From Caulobacteraceae bacterium (lineage in GTDB: Bacteria > Pseudomonadota > Alphaproteobacteria > Caulobacterales > Caulobacteraceae), in assembly GCA_019746095.1 (NCBI GenBank), contig JAIESL010000134.1:1-32134 (forward strand): 32,134 bases of DNA, given 5' to 3'. Numbering within the stretch: the stretch's first letter is position 1; each line of letters begins with the position of its first letter. Below are positions 16,225-25,624 of this stretch, one piece after another. The translations under genes were made by a program, and so were the position numbers. The notes beneath the pieces are model-generated. The model was given only the letters and a program-made list of their open reading frames with translations. It made no database searches and was not told where the DNA came from.

Positions 16225-16266
16225 TGTCATCCCGGCCGACGCGAAGCGGAGCGCCGGGATGACAAA
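16225..16266. repeat. REP-like palindrome downstream of selO
   Basis: TTGTCATCCCGG and its exact inverse CCGGGATGACAA flank an 18-base spacer containing CGAAGCGGAGCG, forming a 12-bp stem. It lies 22 bp beyond the SelO stop. This palindrome class is widespread between alphaproteobacterial genes. It could help end selO transcription, although no T-run follows on that strand. Confidence 0.75.
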
Positions 16267-16288
16267 TTCGGTCTCGAGTCCCGCCCGT

Positions 16289-17692
16289 TCAGCCCCGAGC
16301 CTGCCCGGCCTCGTGCAGGCGTTGGAGTTTGGCCTCCAGCGGTGCCCAGTCGTCATGGGTGTCGATCGCGGCCCAGATCGCTTCCACCTCGTCGATCCGC
16401 ATCTCTTCCGGCTCGGCGGCGGCGAACAACGGTACCTCCAGCCGTTCCGGACGGTCCGGCGCATGTTCGAACAGGGCGAAGCGGAAGGCGTCGAAGGCCT
16501 CGCCCTGATAGAGTTTTCCGCGCGGCCCCTGCAGCGCCCGCGCCGAGGAGGCGAAGCCGCCGAACCAGTCGAAGAACAGCGGCTCCCAGCGCAGCCCCTC
16601 GCCGCCCTCGCGCAGCAGGGCCAGGGTCGTGTCCAGCAGCCGCTGGTCGGCGGCCTCGCACAGGCTTTGCACCCCCAGCCGGGCCAGGAAGGCCGCGCGC
16701 AGTTCGCGGATATAGGCCGGGCCGAATCCGTTCAGCGCCTCGGTCAGGGGCTCCGCCTCCGCCACCGTCTTCAGCGCCCCGCCTAGCTGGGTCAGGGCCC
16801 AGAACACCGCCTCGGGCTGGCGCGCAAAGGCATACAGTCCGGTGCGGTCGAAATAGGCGGCGGTAAAGCCCGGCTCATAGTGGGGCAGGAACCGCCAGGG
16901 GCCATAGTCGAAGCTCTCGCCCGTGACGTTCAGATTGTCGGTGTTCAGCACCCCGTGGACAAAGCCCGCCGCGATCCAGCGGGCCGCCAGCCGGGCCGAG
17001 GCATCGACCACGGCGCGCATGAAGCCGGGCACGTCGCCCGCCGCCACGGCCGGGTGGTAGAGCGACCGCGCGTGCTCCACAAGGGCCTCGACCATGTCGG
17101 CCCGCTCGAGCCAGGCCGCCCGCTGGAAGGTCCCGAACCGGATGTGGCTGTGCGACAGCCGCACCAGCACCGCCGACCGCGTCGGCGACGGCTCGTCGCC
17201 GCGTTCCAGTTCCTCTCCGGTCTCGATCAGTGACAGGGCGCGGCTGGTCGGGACGCCCGAGGCCTCCAGCATGGCCGCCGCCAGCACCTCGCGCACCCCG
17301 CCCTTCAGCGTCAGCCGCCCGTCCCCCGAGCGCGACCAGGGCGTCTGGCCCGAGCCCTTGGTACCTAGGTCGAGCAACCGTCCCCGGTCGTCGCGCATCT
17401 GCGCCGCCAGGAACCCCCGTCCGTCGCCGAGGTCGGGATTGTAGGTGCGGAACTGATGCCCGTGGTAGCGCATGGCCATCGGTCCGGGCTGGCCGGGCAG
17501 GGGGGCGAACCGGCCGAAATGGGCGACCCATTCGGCGTCCGTCAGCGTCTCCAGCCCCACGGTCGCCGCCGCCCGGTCGTTGCGCACGCGCAGCCGCGTC
17601 TCCGGGAAGTCGGCGGCACTCACGGCATCGCCATAGTCCTCTCCCAGGTCGAAGAAGCGCGGATCGGGGTGATAGCGGGGCGAGACGGGCAT
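16289..17692 (-). CDS. selO: SelO/YdiU-family protein adenylyltransferase (AMPylase)
   Basis: A 467-residue pseudokinase-fold enzyme of the SelO family, which transfers AMP from ATP to Ser, Thr or Tyr of target proteins and is tied to oxidative stress. Visible motifs are MRYHGHQF (74-81), LGDGRGFLAAQ, KGSGQTPWSRSGDGR (112-126, nucleotide-binding), HGVLNTDNLNV (246-256, catalytic loop with Asp252) and FDYGP (261-265, the DFG-equivalent). The length is slightly below E. coli (about 478). Unlike E. coli SelO it ends in AGQARG without the terminal redox-active Cys/Sec, so the redox switch may be absent. The gene stands alone, with a REP-like palindrome downstream. Confidence 0.93.
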   Translation of the reverse strand: MPVSPRYHPDPRFFDLGEDYGDAVSAADFPETRLRVRNDRAAATVGLETLTDAEWVAHFGRFAPLPGQPGPMAMRYHGHQFRTYNPDLGDGRGFLAAQMRDDRGRLLDLGTKGSGQTPWSRSGDGRLTLKGGVREVLAAAMLEASGVPTSRALSLIETGEELERGDEPSPTRSAVLVRLSHSHIRFGTFQRAAWLERADMVEALVEHARSLYHPAVAAGDVPGFMRAVVDASARLAARWIAAGFVHGVLNTDNLNVTGESFDYGPWRFLPHYEPGFTAAYFDRTGLYAFARQPEAVFWALTQLGGALKTVAEAEPLTEALNGFGPAYIRELRAAFLARLGVQSLCEAADQRLLDTTLALLREGGEGLRWEPLFFDWFGGFASSARALQGPRGKLYQGEAFDAFRFALFEHAPDRPERLEVPLFAAAEPEEMRIDEVEAIWAAIDTHDDWAPLEAKLQRLHEAGQARG

Positions 17693-17895
17693 CCGGCGCA
17701 GATGCGGCTTCTGGTCATCCCGCGCAACCGTCGGCTTTCGGTTGAACGAAATCCGCCCTCGCGTATTGTGGCAGACAGAGATCCGGCCGGTTATCCGGTC
17801 AGGCTGGCGCGCCTGCGAAGGCGGCGCGAATCCAGTCCGGCGTCCGTCGATAACCTGACGCCACGACCGTCATTTCCAGATTTCCGGAGACCGCC

Positions 17896-19110
17896 GTGGT
17901 GCGCAAGCCTACCCTCGACTTCCTCAAGACCGAGGCCGCCTCGGGCATGGTGCTGGGCCTTGCGGCCGTCACCGCCCTGGTCGTCGCCAATTCGCCCCTG
18001 GCCGCCGGCTATTTCGGCTGGCTCAAGAGCGAACACATCCTCCAGGTCGGGCCCCTGGTCCTCCAGCTGACGATCTCGGAGTGGATCAAGGAAGGCCTGA
18101 TGGCCATCTTCTTCCTCGTGGTGGGGCTGGAGATCAAATACGAGATCCTGAAGGGCGAGCTCAGTGATCCGCGCAAACTGGCCACGCCCGTGCTGGCGGC
18201 CGTGGGCGGCATGGTCGTTCCGGCGGCGGTCTATCTGGCCGTCTCCGTCTCCCTGAACGGGCCCCACGGGGGCTGGCCGATCCCGCTGGCGACCGACATC
18301 GCCTTCGCCCTGGCCGTCTTCGCCGTCGCGGCGCGAGGCCTGCCCTCGTCCCTGCGGGTGTTCCTGCTGACCCTGGCCATTGTCGACGACCTCGGGGCCA
18401 TCGCCCTGATCGCCGTCCTGTTCTCCGACGGGGTGGACTGGGTGCCCCTGGCCTGGGTCGCGGGCCTGCTGGTCGCGGGCGGCTGGTTTGCGCGAGGCCG
18501 GCGCGTCCCCGCGCCCTTCTGGGTCCTGGGCTTCGGCCTGGTCTGGTACCTGACCGTCCTCGCCGGCCTGTCCACCTCCCTGACGGCGGTGGCCTTTGCC
18601 CTGATCGTGCCGGTCGCCAACCGCACGGAGGACGACCAGAGCCCGCTGCAGGAGGCGATGCACGATCTCCATCCCTATGTCGCCTGGCTGGTCCTGCCGC
18701 TGTTCGCCTTTGCCAAGGCCGGGGTCTCCTTCGCCGGCCTGTCGCTGGAGCAGGCCCTGGCCCCGCTGGTGCTCAGCATCGCCCTCGGCCTGTTCCTCGG
18801 CAAACAGATCGGCGTCTTCGGGGCCGCCTGGCTCGCCTCGGCCCTCAAGATCGGCCGGCCTCCCACCGGGGCCACCTGGCTGGAGCTCTACGGTGTCAGC
18901 CTGCTGTGCGGGGTCGGCTTCACCATGAGCCTGTTCGTCGGCCTGCTGGCCTTTCCGGGAGCCATCGACTCCCCCGCCCAGGTCGAGGTCAAGCTCGGCG
19001 TGCTGGGCGGCTCCCTCCTGTCAGCCCTCGCCGGGGGCGCGGTCCTGGCTTTGGCGGCGCGGCGGCGCAAGATTTTGGCGGGAGCCTGCGCGGATACGCA
19101 CACCGGCTAG
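17896..19110 (+). CDS. nhaA: Na+/H+ antiporter NhaA
   Basis: A 404-residue inner-membrane antiporter that exports Na+ in exchange for H+ and is controlled by pH in the family. The diagnostic blocks are FFLVVGLEIKYE (72-83), ATDIAFALAVFAVA (132-145, with the essential Asp equivalent to E. coli Asp133), and AIVDDLGAIALIAVLF (161-176), whose Asp164 and Asp165 form the ion-binding pair. About 12 TM segments are seen. Start: GTG 17896 with GGAGA five bases upstream; a second GTG at 17899 is equally possible. It is monocistronic by context, convergent with nothing, and 228 bp upstream of the TonB receptor. Confidence 0.95.
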   Translation: MVRKPTLDFLKTEAASGMVLGLAAVTALVVANSPLAAGYFGWLKSEHILQVGPLVLQLTISEWIKEGLMAIFFLVVGLEIKYEILKGELSDPRKLATPVLAAVGGMVVPAAVYLAVSVSLNGPHGGWPIPLATDIAFALAVFAVAARGLPSSLRVFLLTLAIVDDLGAIALIAVLFSDGVDWVPLAWVAGLLVAGGWFARGRRVPAPFWVLGFGLVWYLTVLAGLSTSLTAVAFALIVPVANRTEDDQSPLQEAMHDLHPYVAWLVLPLFAFAKAGVSFAGLSLEQALAPLVLSIALGLFLGKQIGVFGAAWLASALKIGRPPTGATWLELYGVSLLCGVGFTMSLFVGLLAFPGAIDSPAQVEVKLGVLGGSLLSALAGGAVLALAARRRKILAGACADTHTG

Positions 19111-19338
19111 GCGAATATTGACCCTGCGTCATCAGTTTATGTCGCTTTTGCGTCACAGTTCGGCTTCCGCCATGGCCGAAACAGGGCGCCGGGACGGTCG
19201 GCGGCTTGTCGCTAAGTCCCTCTTGGACTACCGAAAAGACTGGACTCACCGCGCTCCACAGAAGGGCGTGGTCCAGGGATCAGGAAAACGCCGAGGTTGC
19301 CGTCAAGGACGGGGCCCGGCCCATGTCGGGGAGCCACC

Positions 19339-21933
19339 ATGCGCCTTACCAACCTTCTTCGTACCACCGTGTCGGCCGCCGTGGTCGGGGCCTGCGCCTT
19401 CGGCTTCGCCGGTGCCGCGTCCGCCCAGGACCAGGACGGCCCGCAAACCATCGACGACATCATCGTCACCGCCCAGAAGCGCGAACAGAACCTTCAGGAC
19501 GTGCCGATCGTGGTCACCAGCCTGTCGGCCGAAACGCTGCAGGACGCCGGCGTCCGTGACATCAAGGATCTGCAGATCCTGACCCCGGGCATGACCGTCA
19601 CCTCGACCTCGTCGGAAGCCTCGACCACCGCCCGTATCCGCGGCGTCGGTACGGTCGGTGACAACCCCGGCCTGGAAAGCTCGGTCGGCGTGGTCATCGA
19701 CGGCGTCTACCGTTCGCGCAACTCGGTCGGCTTCGGCGACCTGGGCGAAATGTCCCGCATCGAGGTCCTGAAGGGCCCGCAGGGCACGCTGTTCGGCAAG
19801 AACACCTCGGCCGGCGTCATCAACATCATCACCGAAGCGCCGTCCTTCACCCCCGAGTTCAACGCTGAACTGACCGTGGGCAACTTCGGTGCCATGGCCG
19901 CCTCGGGTTCGGTCTCCGGCCCGATCAGCGACACCCTGGCCTTCCGTCTGTACGCCGGTCGCCGCGTGCGCGACGGCTTCATGACCATCGACACCGGTGA
20001 CGGCCCCCGCGCCGAGGTGGACGACAACAACCAGGACTTCGGCACCGTCCGTGGCCAGCTGCTGTGGCTGCCGAACGACAACGTTTCGTTCCGCCTGATC
20101 GCCGACTATGCCTCGCGGGACGAATACTGCTGCATCGGTACCCAGATCCGTACCGCCAACACCTTCCCCTTCATCGACGGCCTGTCGAACGGTACGGGCC
20201 AGCGTCCGCCGGCCGCCGGCTTCGGCCCGCTGCCCTTCCTGCGCACGGGCTTCGCAAACCGCTCGAACGCCCAGGAAGTGAACGACCACGGCGTGTCGCT
20301 CGAAGGGACCTTCGACATCCCGTCCATGAACGCCACCCTGACCTCGGTCACTTCCTGGCGTGATTGGACGTCCAGCCTCGGCCAGGACGTCGACTACACC
20401 GGCGCGGACATCGCCTATCGCGTCAACGACGGCCAGTACGGCTTCTCGGTCGAAAACCTGACCCAGGAATTCCGCCTGGCCGGCTCCACCGACACCCTCG
20501 ACTGGCTGGTCGGTGTGTTCGCCACCCGTGAAGACATCGGTCGCGGCGACACCTGGTATTTCGGTGCCGACTACACGCCCTTCCTGTCCTTCCTGCTCAG
20601 CGCCAGCCTGAACGCCGCCAACCCGGCCCTGCCGATCAGCCCGAGCACCATCGGCTGCTACACCCGTGCGGCGCAGACGGCGGGTAACTTCGCTACCTGC
20701 CTCGGCACCGGCGGCGCGTCCGGCGGCGGCGGCCCCGGCTTCACCGTGGGCCAGGGCTTCCGGGACCAGTACGACCAGTCCTCGACCTCGCTGGCCCTGT
20801 TCACCAACAACACCTGGAGCCTGACCGAACAGCTCGATATCACCCTGGGCCTGCGCTACACCCTGGATGACAAGAGCCTCGACGGGCAGCAGACCAACCT
20901 CAACGGCAACGGCGGTGCCTGCTCGGCCGCCCTCGGCAACTCGGCTGCCATCGGTGCTGTCCTCGGTGCCTCGACCTCCTCGCTGCTGGGCCGCTTCTGC
21001 CTGCCCTGGTCGAACTCGGCCTACAACAACCGCACGGTTATCGAGACCTTCGATGACGGCGAGCTGAGCGGCACGATCAAGGCAGCCTACCGCCTGAACC
21101 CGTCGATCCTGACCTATGCGTCGTATGCCCGCGGCTACAAGAGCTTCGGCTACAACCTGGACCGCGTGCAGACGGGCATCACGCCCAACGCTTCGCTGTT
21201 CTTCCCGTCGGAAGTGGTCGACAGCTACGAGCTCGGCGTGAAGATGACGCTGGCCGACCGCACCCTGCTGCTGAACGCCACCTACTTCGATCAGACGTTC
21301 GAGAACTTCCAGCTCAACACCTTCCTCGGCACCGCCTTCGTGGTGGAGTCGATCCCCGAGCTGACCTCGCGCGGCATCGATGCCGACATGGTCTGGTTCA
21401 CCCCGGTCGAGGGCCTGAGCTTCCAGGGCGGCGTCACCTACACGGACGCCCAGTACGGCAACTTCACCGCTGCCGACCTGTCCAGCCCGGGCAACTTCCC
21501 GCAGCTCTCGCTGCTGCCGGGTGCTCGCGCCTCGTTCGCTCCGGAATGGTCGGCCACCGGCTCGATCAACTTTGATCGCAACATCGGCAACGGCCTCCGC
21601 ACCGGCTTCAGCCTGTCGGCCAAATACATGGACGACTACAACACCGGTTCGGACCTGCTCCCCTACAAGCTGCAGGAAGCCTTCACCACGGTGAACGGCC
21701 GCGTCATCCTCGGCACCGAGGACGAGCGCTGGACCGCCGAGTTCTGGGTCCAGAACCTGACCGACGAAGAGTTCGTCCAGGTCGTCTACAACGCCCCGCT
21801 GCAAGGCAATGCGTTCGCCTCGACGATCCAGCCGAACGGCACCTTCTACAACCCGGCCCTGGACACCCAGACCTACGACGCCTTCCTGGGCCAGCCGCGT
21901 ACCTGGGGTGCGACCCTGCGCTTCAAGTACTAG
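19339..21933 (+). CDS. TonB-dependent outer-membrane receptor
   Basis: An 864-residue outer-membrane transporter. Residues 1-31 are a signal peptide ending in AGAASAQ. A TonB-box-like stretch IDDIIVTAQKR follows, then the plug domain with ARIRGVG, VVIDGVYRSR, RIEVLKGPQGTLFGKN and GVINIIT, and then the beta-barrel ending in RTWGATLRFKY with C-terminal aromatic Tyr. Plug and barrel are complete, with typical length for this Caulobacter/sphingomonad group. Extra loops carry several cysteines (around EYCCIG, GGACSAALG and RFCLPW), probably extracellular. The ligand is unknown. Start ATG 19339 has GGGGAG upstream; an earlier in-frame ATG lacks signal-peptide logic. The gene ends before a strong terminator. 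Confidence 0.95.
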   Translation: MRLTNLLRTTVSAAVVGACAFGFAGAASAQDQDGPQTIDDIIVTAQKREQNLQDVPIVVTSLSAETLQDAGVRDIKDLQILTPGMTVTSTSSEASTTARIRGVGTVGDNPGLESSVGVVIDGVYRSRNSVGFGDLGEMSRIEVLKGPQGTLFGKNTSAGVINIITEAPSFTPEFNAELTVGNFGAMAASGSVSGPISDTLAFRLYAGRRVRDGFMTIDTGDGPRAEVDDNNQDFGTVRGQLLWLPNDNVSFRLIADYASRDEYCCIGTQIRTANTFPFIDGLSNGTGQRPPAAGFGPLPFLRTGFANRSNAQEVNDHGVSLEGTFDIPSMNATLTSVTSWRDWTSSLGQDVDYTGADIAYRVNDGQYGFSVENLTQEFRLAGSTDTLDWLVGVFATREDIGRGDTWYFGADYTPFLSFLLSASLNAANPALPISPSTIGCYTRAAQTAGNFATCLGTGGASGGGGPGFTVGQGFRDQYDQSSTSLALFTNNTWSLTEQLDITLGLRYTLDDKSLDGQQTNLNGNGGACSAALGNSAAIGAVLGASTSSLLGRFCLPWSNSAYNNRTVIETFDDGELSGTIKAAYRLNPSILTYASYARGYKSFGYNLDRVQTGITPNASLFFPSEVVDSYELGVKMTLADRTLLLNATYFDQTFENFQLNTFLGTAFVVESIPELTSRGIDADMVWFTPVEGLSFQGGVTYTDAQYGNFTAADLSSPGNFPQLSLLPGARASFAPEWSATGSINFDRNIGNGLRTGFSLSAKYMDDYNTGSDLLPYKLQEAFTTVNGRVILGTEDERWTAEFWVQNLTDEEFVQVVYNAPLQGNAFASTIQPNGTFYNPALDTQTYDAFLGQPRTWGATLRFKY

Positions 21934-21963
21934 AACCTTCTCGCCGCAAGGCGGGTCGAACAG

Positions 21964-21996
21964 CCGGCCGGGGGCAACCCCGGCCGGTTTTGTTTT
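21964..21996 (+). terminator. Rho-independent terminator of the TonB receptor gene
   Basis: A perfect 10-bp GC stem (CCGGCCGGGG with CCCCGGCCGG) has a GCAA loop and is followed by TTTTGTTTT. It lies 31 bases after the receptor stop and is the clearest terminator in the window. Confidence 0.95.
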
Positions 21997-22423
21997 GGGC
22001 GGAAGGGCCCGGGACAGGGCCACGGCCGCGCGGTCCGCAAGGCCGACCCCAGTCCCCCTATCCGGGCCCCCCATCCGGCCCCCTGTCAGGATGCCCCTGG
22101 CCCGGGCGTGCGGCCTGAGGAGAGAGAGGGTGTCCGCCGGCCCGGGTCTGCCGCCGGGCTCCCGGGCGCAGCCCGGCGCTGATGATCCGGTGAAGGCCAG
22201 GGCCTGATCCGGACCGGCCGCCCGCGCGCCCGGAAACCGCGCCGCCCCCTGTGCCCGGCACCGTCTTCCGCACCTGGGGGCACAGACCGGGACGGCGGGC
22301 CCCGACCGCCGGCCGGGACCCCGGGCCTGAGGCAGAAAGGGCCGGCAACAGAAAGGGACGGCCGCTTCGCAGCGGCCGCCCCCCTGTGTCGTTGGTGAGC
22401 TGTCCCCGTCAGGGGAGCGGGGA
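21997..22423. other. GC-rich intergenic stretch, no gene seen
   Basis: About 430 bp of very GC-rich DNA between the convergent receptor and RND genes, with many short palindromes. A polypurine GAGGAGAGAGAGG followed by GTG (around 22118-22131) opens a 26-codon frame of low-complexity composition that I do not believe. The end of the stretch holds the candidate terminator of the RND operon. Confidence 0.6.
22359..22378 (-). terminator. Candidate terminator of the RND efflux operon
   Basis: An 8-bp stem (CGGCCGCT with AGCGGCCG, four-base loop) lies 45 bases past the pump stop. On the minus strand it is followed by a T/C-rich CCCTTTCTG, a weak run of T, so termination here is plausible but not certain. 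Confidence 0.5.
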
Positions 22424-25400
22424 CTATTCCGCCGGCTGTTTGCCGGCCTCGCCCGCGTCGCGCTGACCGTGGAACATCCGGCCCAGCCGACGCTCCAGCC
22501 GGGTCTTCAGTCCGTCCACCAGGCTGAACACGACCGGCACGAACAGCAGGCTCAGCCCGGTCGAGGTGATCAGCCCGCCGATCACCGCCACCGCCATGGG
22601 GGAACGGAAGGCGGTGCCTTCGCCGATCGCCGCGGCAATCGGCAACATCCCCAGCCCCATGGCCATGGTCGTCATGATGATCGGCCGCGCCCGCTTGTGG
22701 GCGGCGTCCATCAGGGCGTCCCGGCGGTTCATGCCCTGTTTCATGGCAATGATCGCATAGTCGACCAGCAGGATGGAGTTCTTGGCCGCAATCCCGGTCA
22801 GCATGATGATGCCGATCAGGGCCGGCATGGACAGGGACTTGCCGGTGAGCAGCAGGGCCAGGAAGGCTCCGCCGAAGGACACCGGCAGCGCCGCCAGGAT
22901 CACGACCGGATGGAAGAAGCTGCCGAACAGCAGCACCAGCACCACATACATCAGCAGGATGCCGGTGATGATGGCAAAGCCGAAGCCGGTGGCCAGCTCC
23001 TGATTGCTTTCGGCATCGCCGGTCAGCTGCTGTGCCACCCCGTCGGGCAGGTTCTTCATGGAGGGCAGGGCGTCGACCGCCTCGGTCGCGACGCTGAGCG
23101 GCACCCCCGCCAGTTCGGCGGAAATGGTCGCCACCCGGCGGCGGTCCAGCCGCTCGATCTGGTTGGGGCCGGCCCCGAAGCTGATATCCGCGACGGCCGA
23201 AAGCGGAACGGTCCCGCCAGACGCCGTCGGCACCTGCAGGTTCTCGATCACGCCCAGCTGGCTGCGGGCCTCCTCCGCCAGCATGACCCGGATGGGGATC
23301 TGGCGGTCGCCGAGGTTGAATTTGGGCAGCAGCTGGTCGGCGTCGCCGAGGGTGGCGACCCGGGCCGCCTGGCTGATCGCCCCGGCCGATACGCCCTGAA
23401 GCGCCGCCACGTCCGGCTTGGGCGTGATCAGGATTTCCGGACGCACCAGGGCCGAGGATGAGGACACATTGGCCAGTTCGGGCAGGGCGCGCATCTCGCG
23501 CTCCACCCGGGCCGCGGCCACCTCCAGCAGGCGGGGATTGTCACTGACCAGGGCGATACTCATCAGGCCGCCGCCACCGCCGCCGGCACCGAACTGGATC
23601 CGGGCCCCCGGAATGACCTTCAACTCCCGTCCGATTTCCTGCTCGAACTGTTGCTGGCTGAGCTTGCGGTCCCAGCGCTTGACCAGGTTGATGGTCAGGT
23701 TGGCCCGGCGGACCTCTGCCGCCCCGCTGCCGCCACCGGGTCCGAAGCTGACCGTGGCCGAGCCGATGGACGAGAAGACCGAGTCGACCTCGGGCCGTGC
23801 CCGAAGGATATCCGTCACCTGACGCACGGCCTCATCGGTCTGTTCCAGGGTCGTGCCCGGTGCCAGTTCGACGGTCGCCGTGGACCGCGAGATGTCCTCC
23901 GCCGGAATGAACTCGCCGGGCAGTTTGGACGCCAGCACCAGGGAGCCGACGAAGAAGGCCAAACCCATGCCCATGACCCACAGCCGGTGGTCCTTGAGAC
24001 GGTAGACCACCCGCCGCCGGAACCAGCCGCCGCGGCCTGCCGCCCGGTCGGCGACCAGCCGCGGGTCCGTCGAGGACGACAGGCACCAGCTCAGGGCGGC
24101 GAGGAAGGGCTTCATCCATTTGGGATCGGCGTGTTCCTTGCCCTGGTCGCGCTTGAGCAGATAGGCCCCCATCAGGGGCGTGATCGTTCGCGCCACCACA
24201 AGGGAGAAGCTGACGCTGACGCAGGTGGCGATGGCGAAGGATTTGAAGAACTGGCCGACCACGCCGGGCATGAAGCCGGTCGGGGCGAACACGGCGACCA
24301 GGGTCGCGGTCGTCGCGATCACCGCCAGGCCGATCTCGTCCGCGGCCTCCATGGCGGCAGGGTAGGGCGCCTTGCCGTCGCGGATGTGGCGGACGATGTT
24401 CTCGATCTCCACGATGGCGTCATCGACCAGGATGCCCACCGTCAGCGACAGGGCCAGCAGGGTCACGACATTCAGCGACTGGTTGGTCAGATCCATGACC
24501 CAGAAGGTCGGGATCAGGGACAGCGGCATGGCCACCGCCGTGATGAAGGTCGCGCGCCAGTCCCGCAGGAAGATGAACACCACGGCGATGGCCAGCAGGG
24601 CGCCCAGCAGCAGGGCCTCGACCGAGGCATGGAAATTATTGATCACATCGGAGGTGATGTCCGACACCTTCTCGAAGGTGACGTCGCTGCGCTCGGCGTC
24701 CAGCGCCTCGATCGCCTCGATGGACTGGTGGTAGACGTCGACCTCGGACGAGCCGATGGAACGCACGACGCCGAACCCGACCACCTCCTGGCCGTTGAAC
24801 CGGGCCCGGCCGCGTTGTTCGGACCATTCGTCCACGACCTCGCCCAGATCACCCAGCCGGACGGCCCGTCCGTTGACCGGGATCAGGGTATCGGCCAGGG
24901 CTTCGACCGTCAGGGCCGAGCCGACGGTGCGGATGGCCTGTTCCTCGCCGCCGATCTCGCCGCGCCCGCCGGGCAGGTTGACGTTGGAGGCGCGCAGCTG
25001 CTGCGACACCGCCGCGGCCGTCACGCCCTGGGCGGCCAGCTTGCCCGGATCCAGCTTGATGCGGATCTCGCGGCTGACGCCGCCGTCGCGGTTGATCTGG
25101 CTGACGCCGTTCACCAGTAACAGGCGTTTGGACAGCGTATTGTCGACGAACCAGCTCAGCTCCTCCGGGCTCATGCCCGGCGCGCGCACCACATAGTTCA
25201 GAATGGCCTGGCCGGTGAATTCGATCCGCTGGACGATGGGTTCCTGGACGTCGGCGGGCAGGTCCTGACGCACGGCGGCTACGGCATTGCGCACATCGTT
25301 GGTGGCCTTCTCCAGATCCACGCCCAGCTCGAATTCGACCAGGGTGGTCGAGGCGCTGTCCGTGACGGTGGAGCTGATCTTCCTCACCCGTCCGAGACCG

Positions 25401-25624
25401 GCCAGGGAGTCCTCCACCAGCCGCGTCACCTGGGTCTCGAGCTCGGTCGGAGCCGCCCCGGGCTGAACCACCGTCACCGCCACGATGGGCAGGTCGACGT
25501 CGGGGAAATTATTGGTGCGGAGATTGAAATAGCTGCTGATGCCCGCGATCGTCAGGACCACGAACAGCAGGACGATCGGAATGGGATTCCGGATCGACCA
25601 TGACGAGATATTGTTGAAATTCAT
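22424..25624 (-). CDS. RND efflux pump inner-membrane permease (HAE1/AcrB-like)
   Basis: A 1066-residue proton-driven efflux permease. The N-terminal TM1 is preceded by SIRNPIPIVLL. The periplasmic porter domains contain PGAAPTELETQV and the QLRASNVNLPGG segment. TM4 carries the proton-relay pair Asp401-Asp402 in GILVDDAIVEIENIVRH. The second half repeats this fold with a GIAAKNSILLVDYA block. Length and layout are those of hydrophobe/amphiphile exporters, and it is probably trimeric. Start ATG 25624 overlaps the adaptor stop by four bases. There is no outer-membrane channel gene in the window, so it must borrow one. Substrates may include drugs, bile-like compounds or solvents, but are unknown. 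Confidence 0.95.
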   Translation of the reverse strand: MNFNNISSWSIRNPIPIVLLFVVLTIAGISSYFNLRTNNFPDVDLPIVAVTVVQPGAAPTELETQVTRLVEDSLAGLGRVRKISSTVTDSASTTLVEFELGVDLEKATNDVRNAVAAVRQDLPADVQEPIVQRIEFTGQAILNYVVRAPGMSPEELSWFVDNTLSKRLLLVNGVSQINRDGGVSREIRIKLDPGKLAAQGVTAAAVSQQLRASNVNLPGGRGEIGGEEQAIRTVGSALTVEALADTLIPVNGRAVRLGDLGEVVDEWSEQRGRARFNGQEVVGFGVVRSIGSSEVDVYHQSIEAIEALDAERSDVTFEKVSDITSDVINNFHASVEALLLGALLAIAVVFIFLRDWRATFITAVAMPLSLIPTFWVMDLTNQSLNVVTLLALSLTVGILVDDAIVEIENIVRHIRDGKAPYPAAMEAADEIGLAVIATTATLVAVFAPTGFMPGVVGQFFKSFAIATCVSVSFSLVVARTITPLMGAYLLKRDQGKEHADPKWMKPFLAALSWCLSSSTDPRLVADRAAGRGGWFRRRVVYRLKDHRLWVMGMGLAFFVGSLVLASKLPGEFIPAEDISRSTATVELAPGTTLEQTDEAVRQVTDILRARPEVDSVFSSIGSATVSFGPGGGSGAAEVRRANLTINLVKRWDRKLSQQQFEQEIGRELKVIPGARIQFGAGGGGGGLMSIALVSDNPRLLEVAAARVEREMRALPELANVSSSSALVRPEILITPKPDVAALQGVSAGAISQAARVATLGDADQLLPKFNLGDRQIPIRVMLAEEARSQLGVIENLQVPTASGGTVPLSAVADISFGAGPNQIERLDRRRVATISAELAGVPLSVATEAVDALPSMKNLPDGVAQQLTGDAESNQELATGFGFAIITGILLMYVVLVLLFGSFFHPVVILAALPVSFGGAFLALLLTGKSLSMPALIGIIMLTGIAAKNSILLVDYAIIAMKQGMNRRDALMDAAHKRARPIIMTTMAMGLGMLPIAAAIGEGTAFRSPMAVAVIGGLITSTGLSLLFVPVVFSLVDGLKTRLERRLGRMFHGQRDAGEAGKQPAE

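Noticed and set aside
19303..22074. 923-codon open frame on the minus strand opposite the TonB receptor
   Set aside because: It is a by-product of GC-rich third-position bias on the opposite strand; composition is Gly/Val/Asp-rich with no domain, while the plus strand encodes a complete receptor.
22131..22207. GTG-start 25-residue frame after a polypurine GAGGAGAGAGAGG
   Set aside because: The ribosome-site-like run is striking, but the peptide is low-complexity Gly/Pro/Ala in very GC-rich DNA with no other support.
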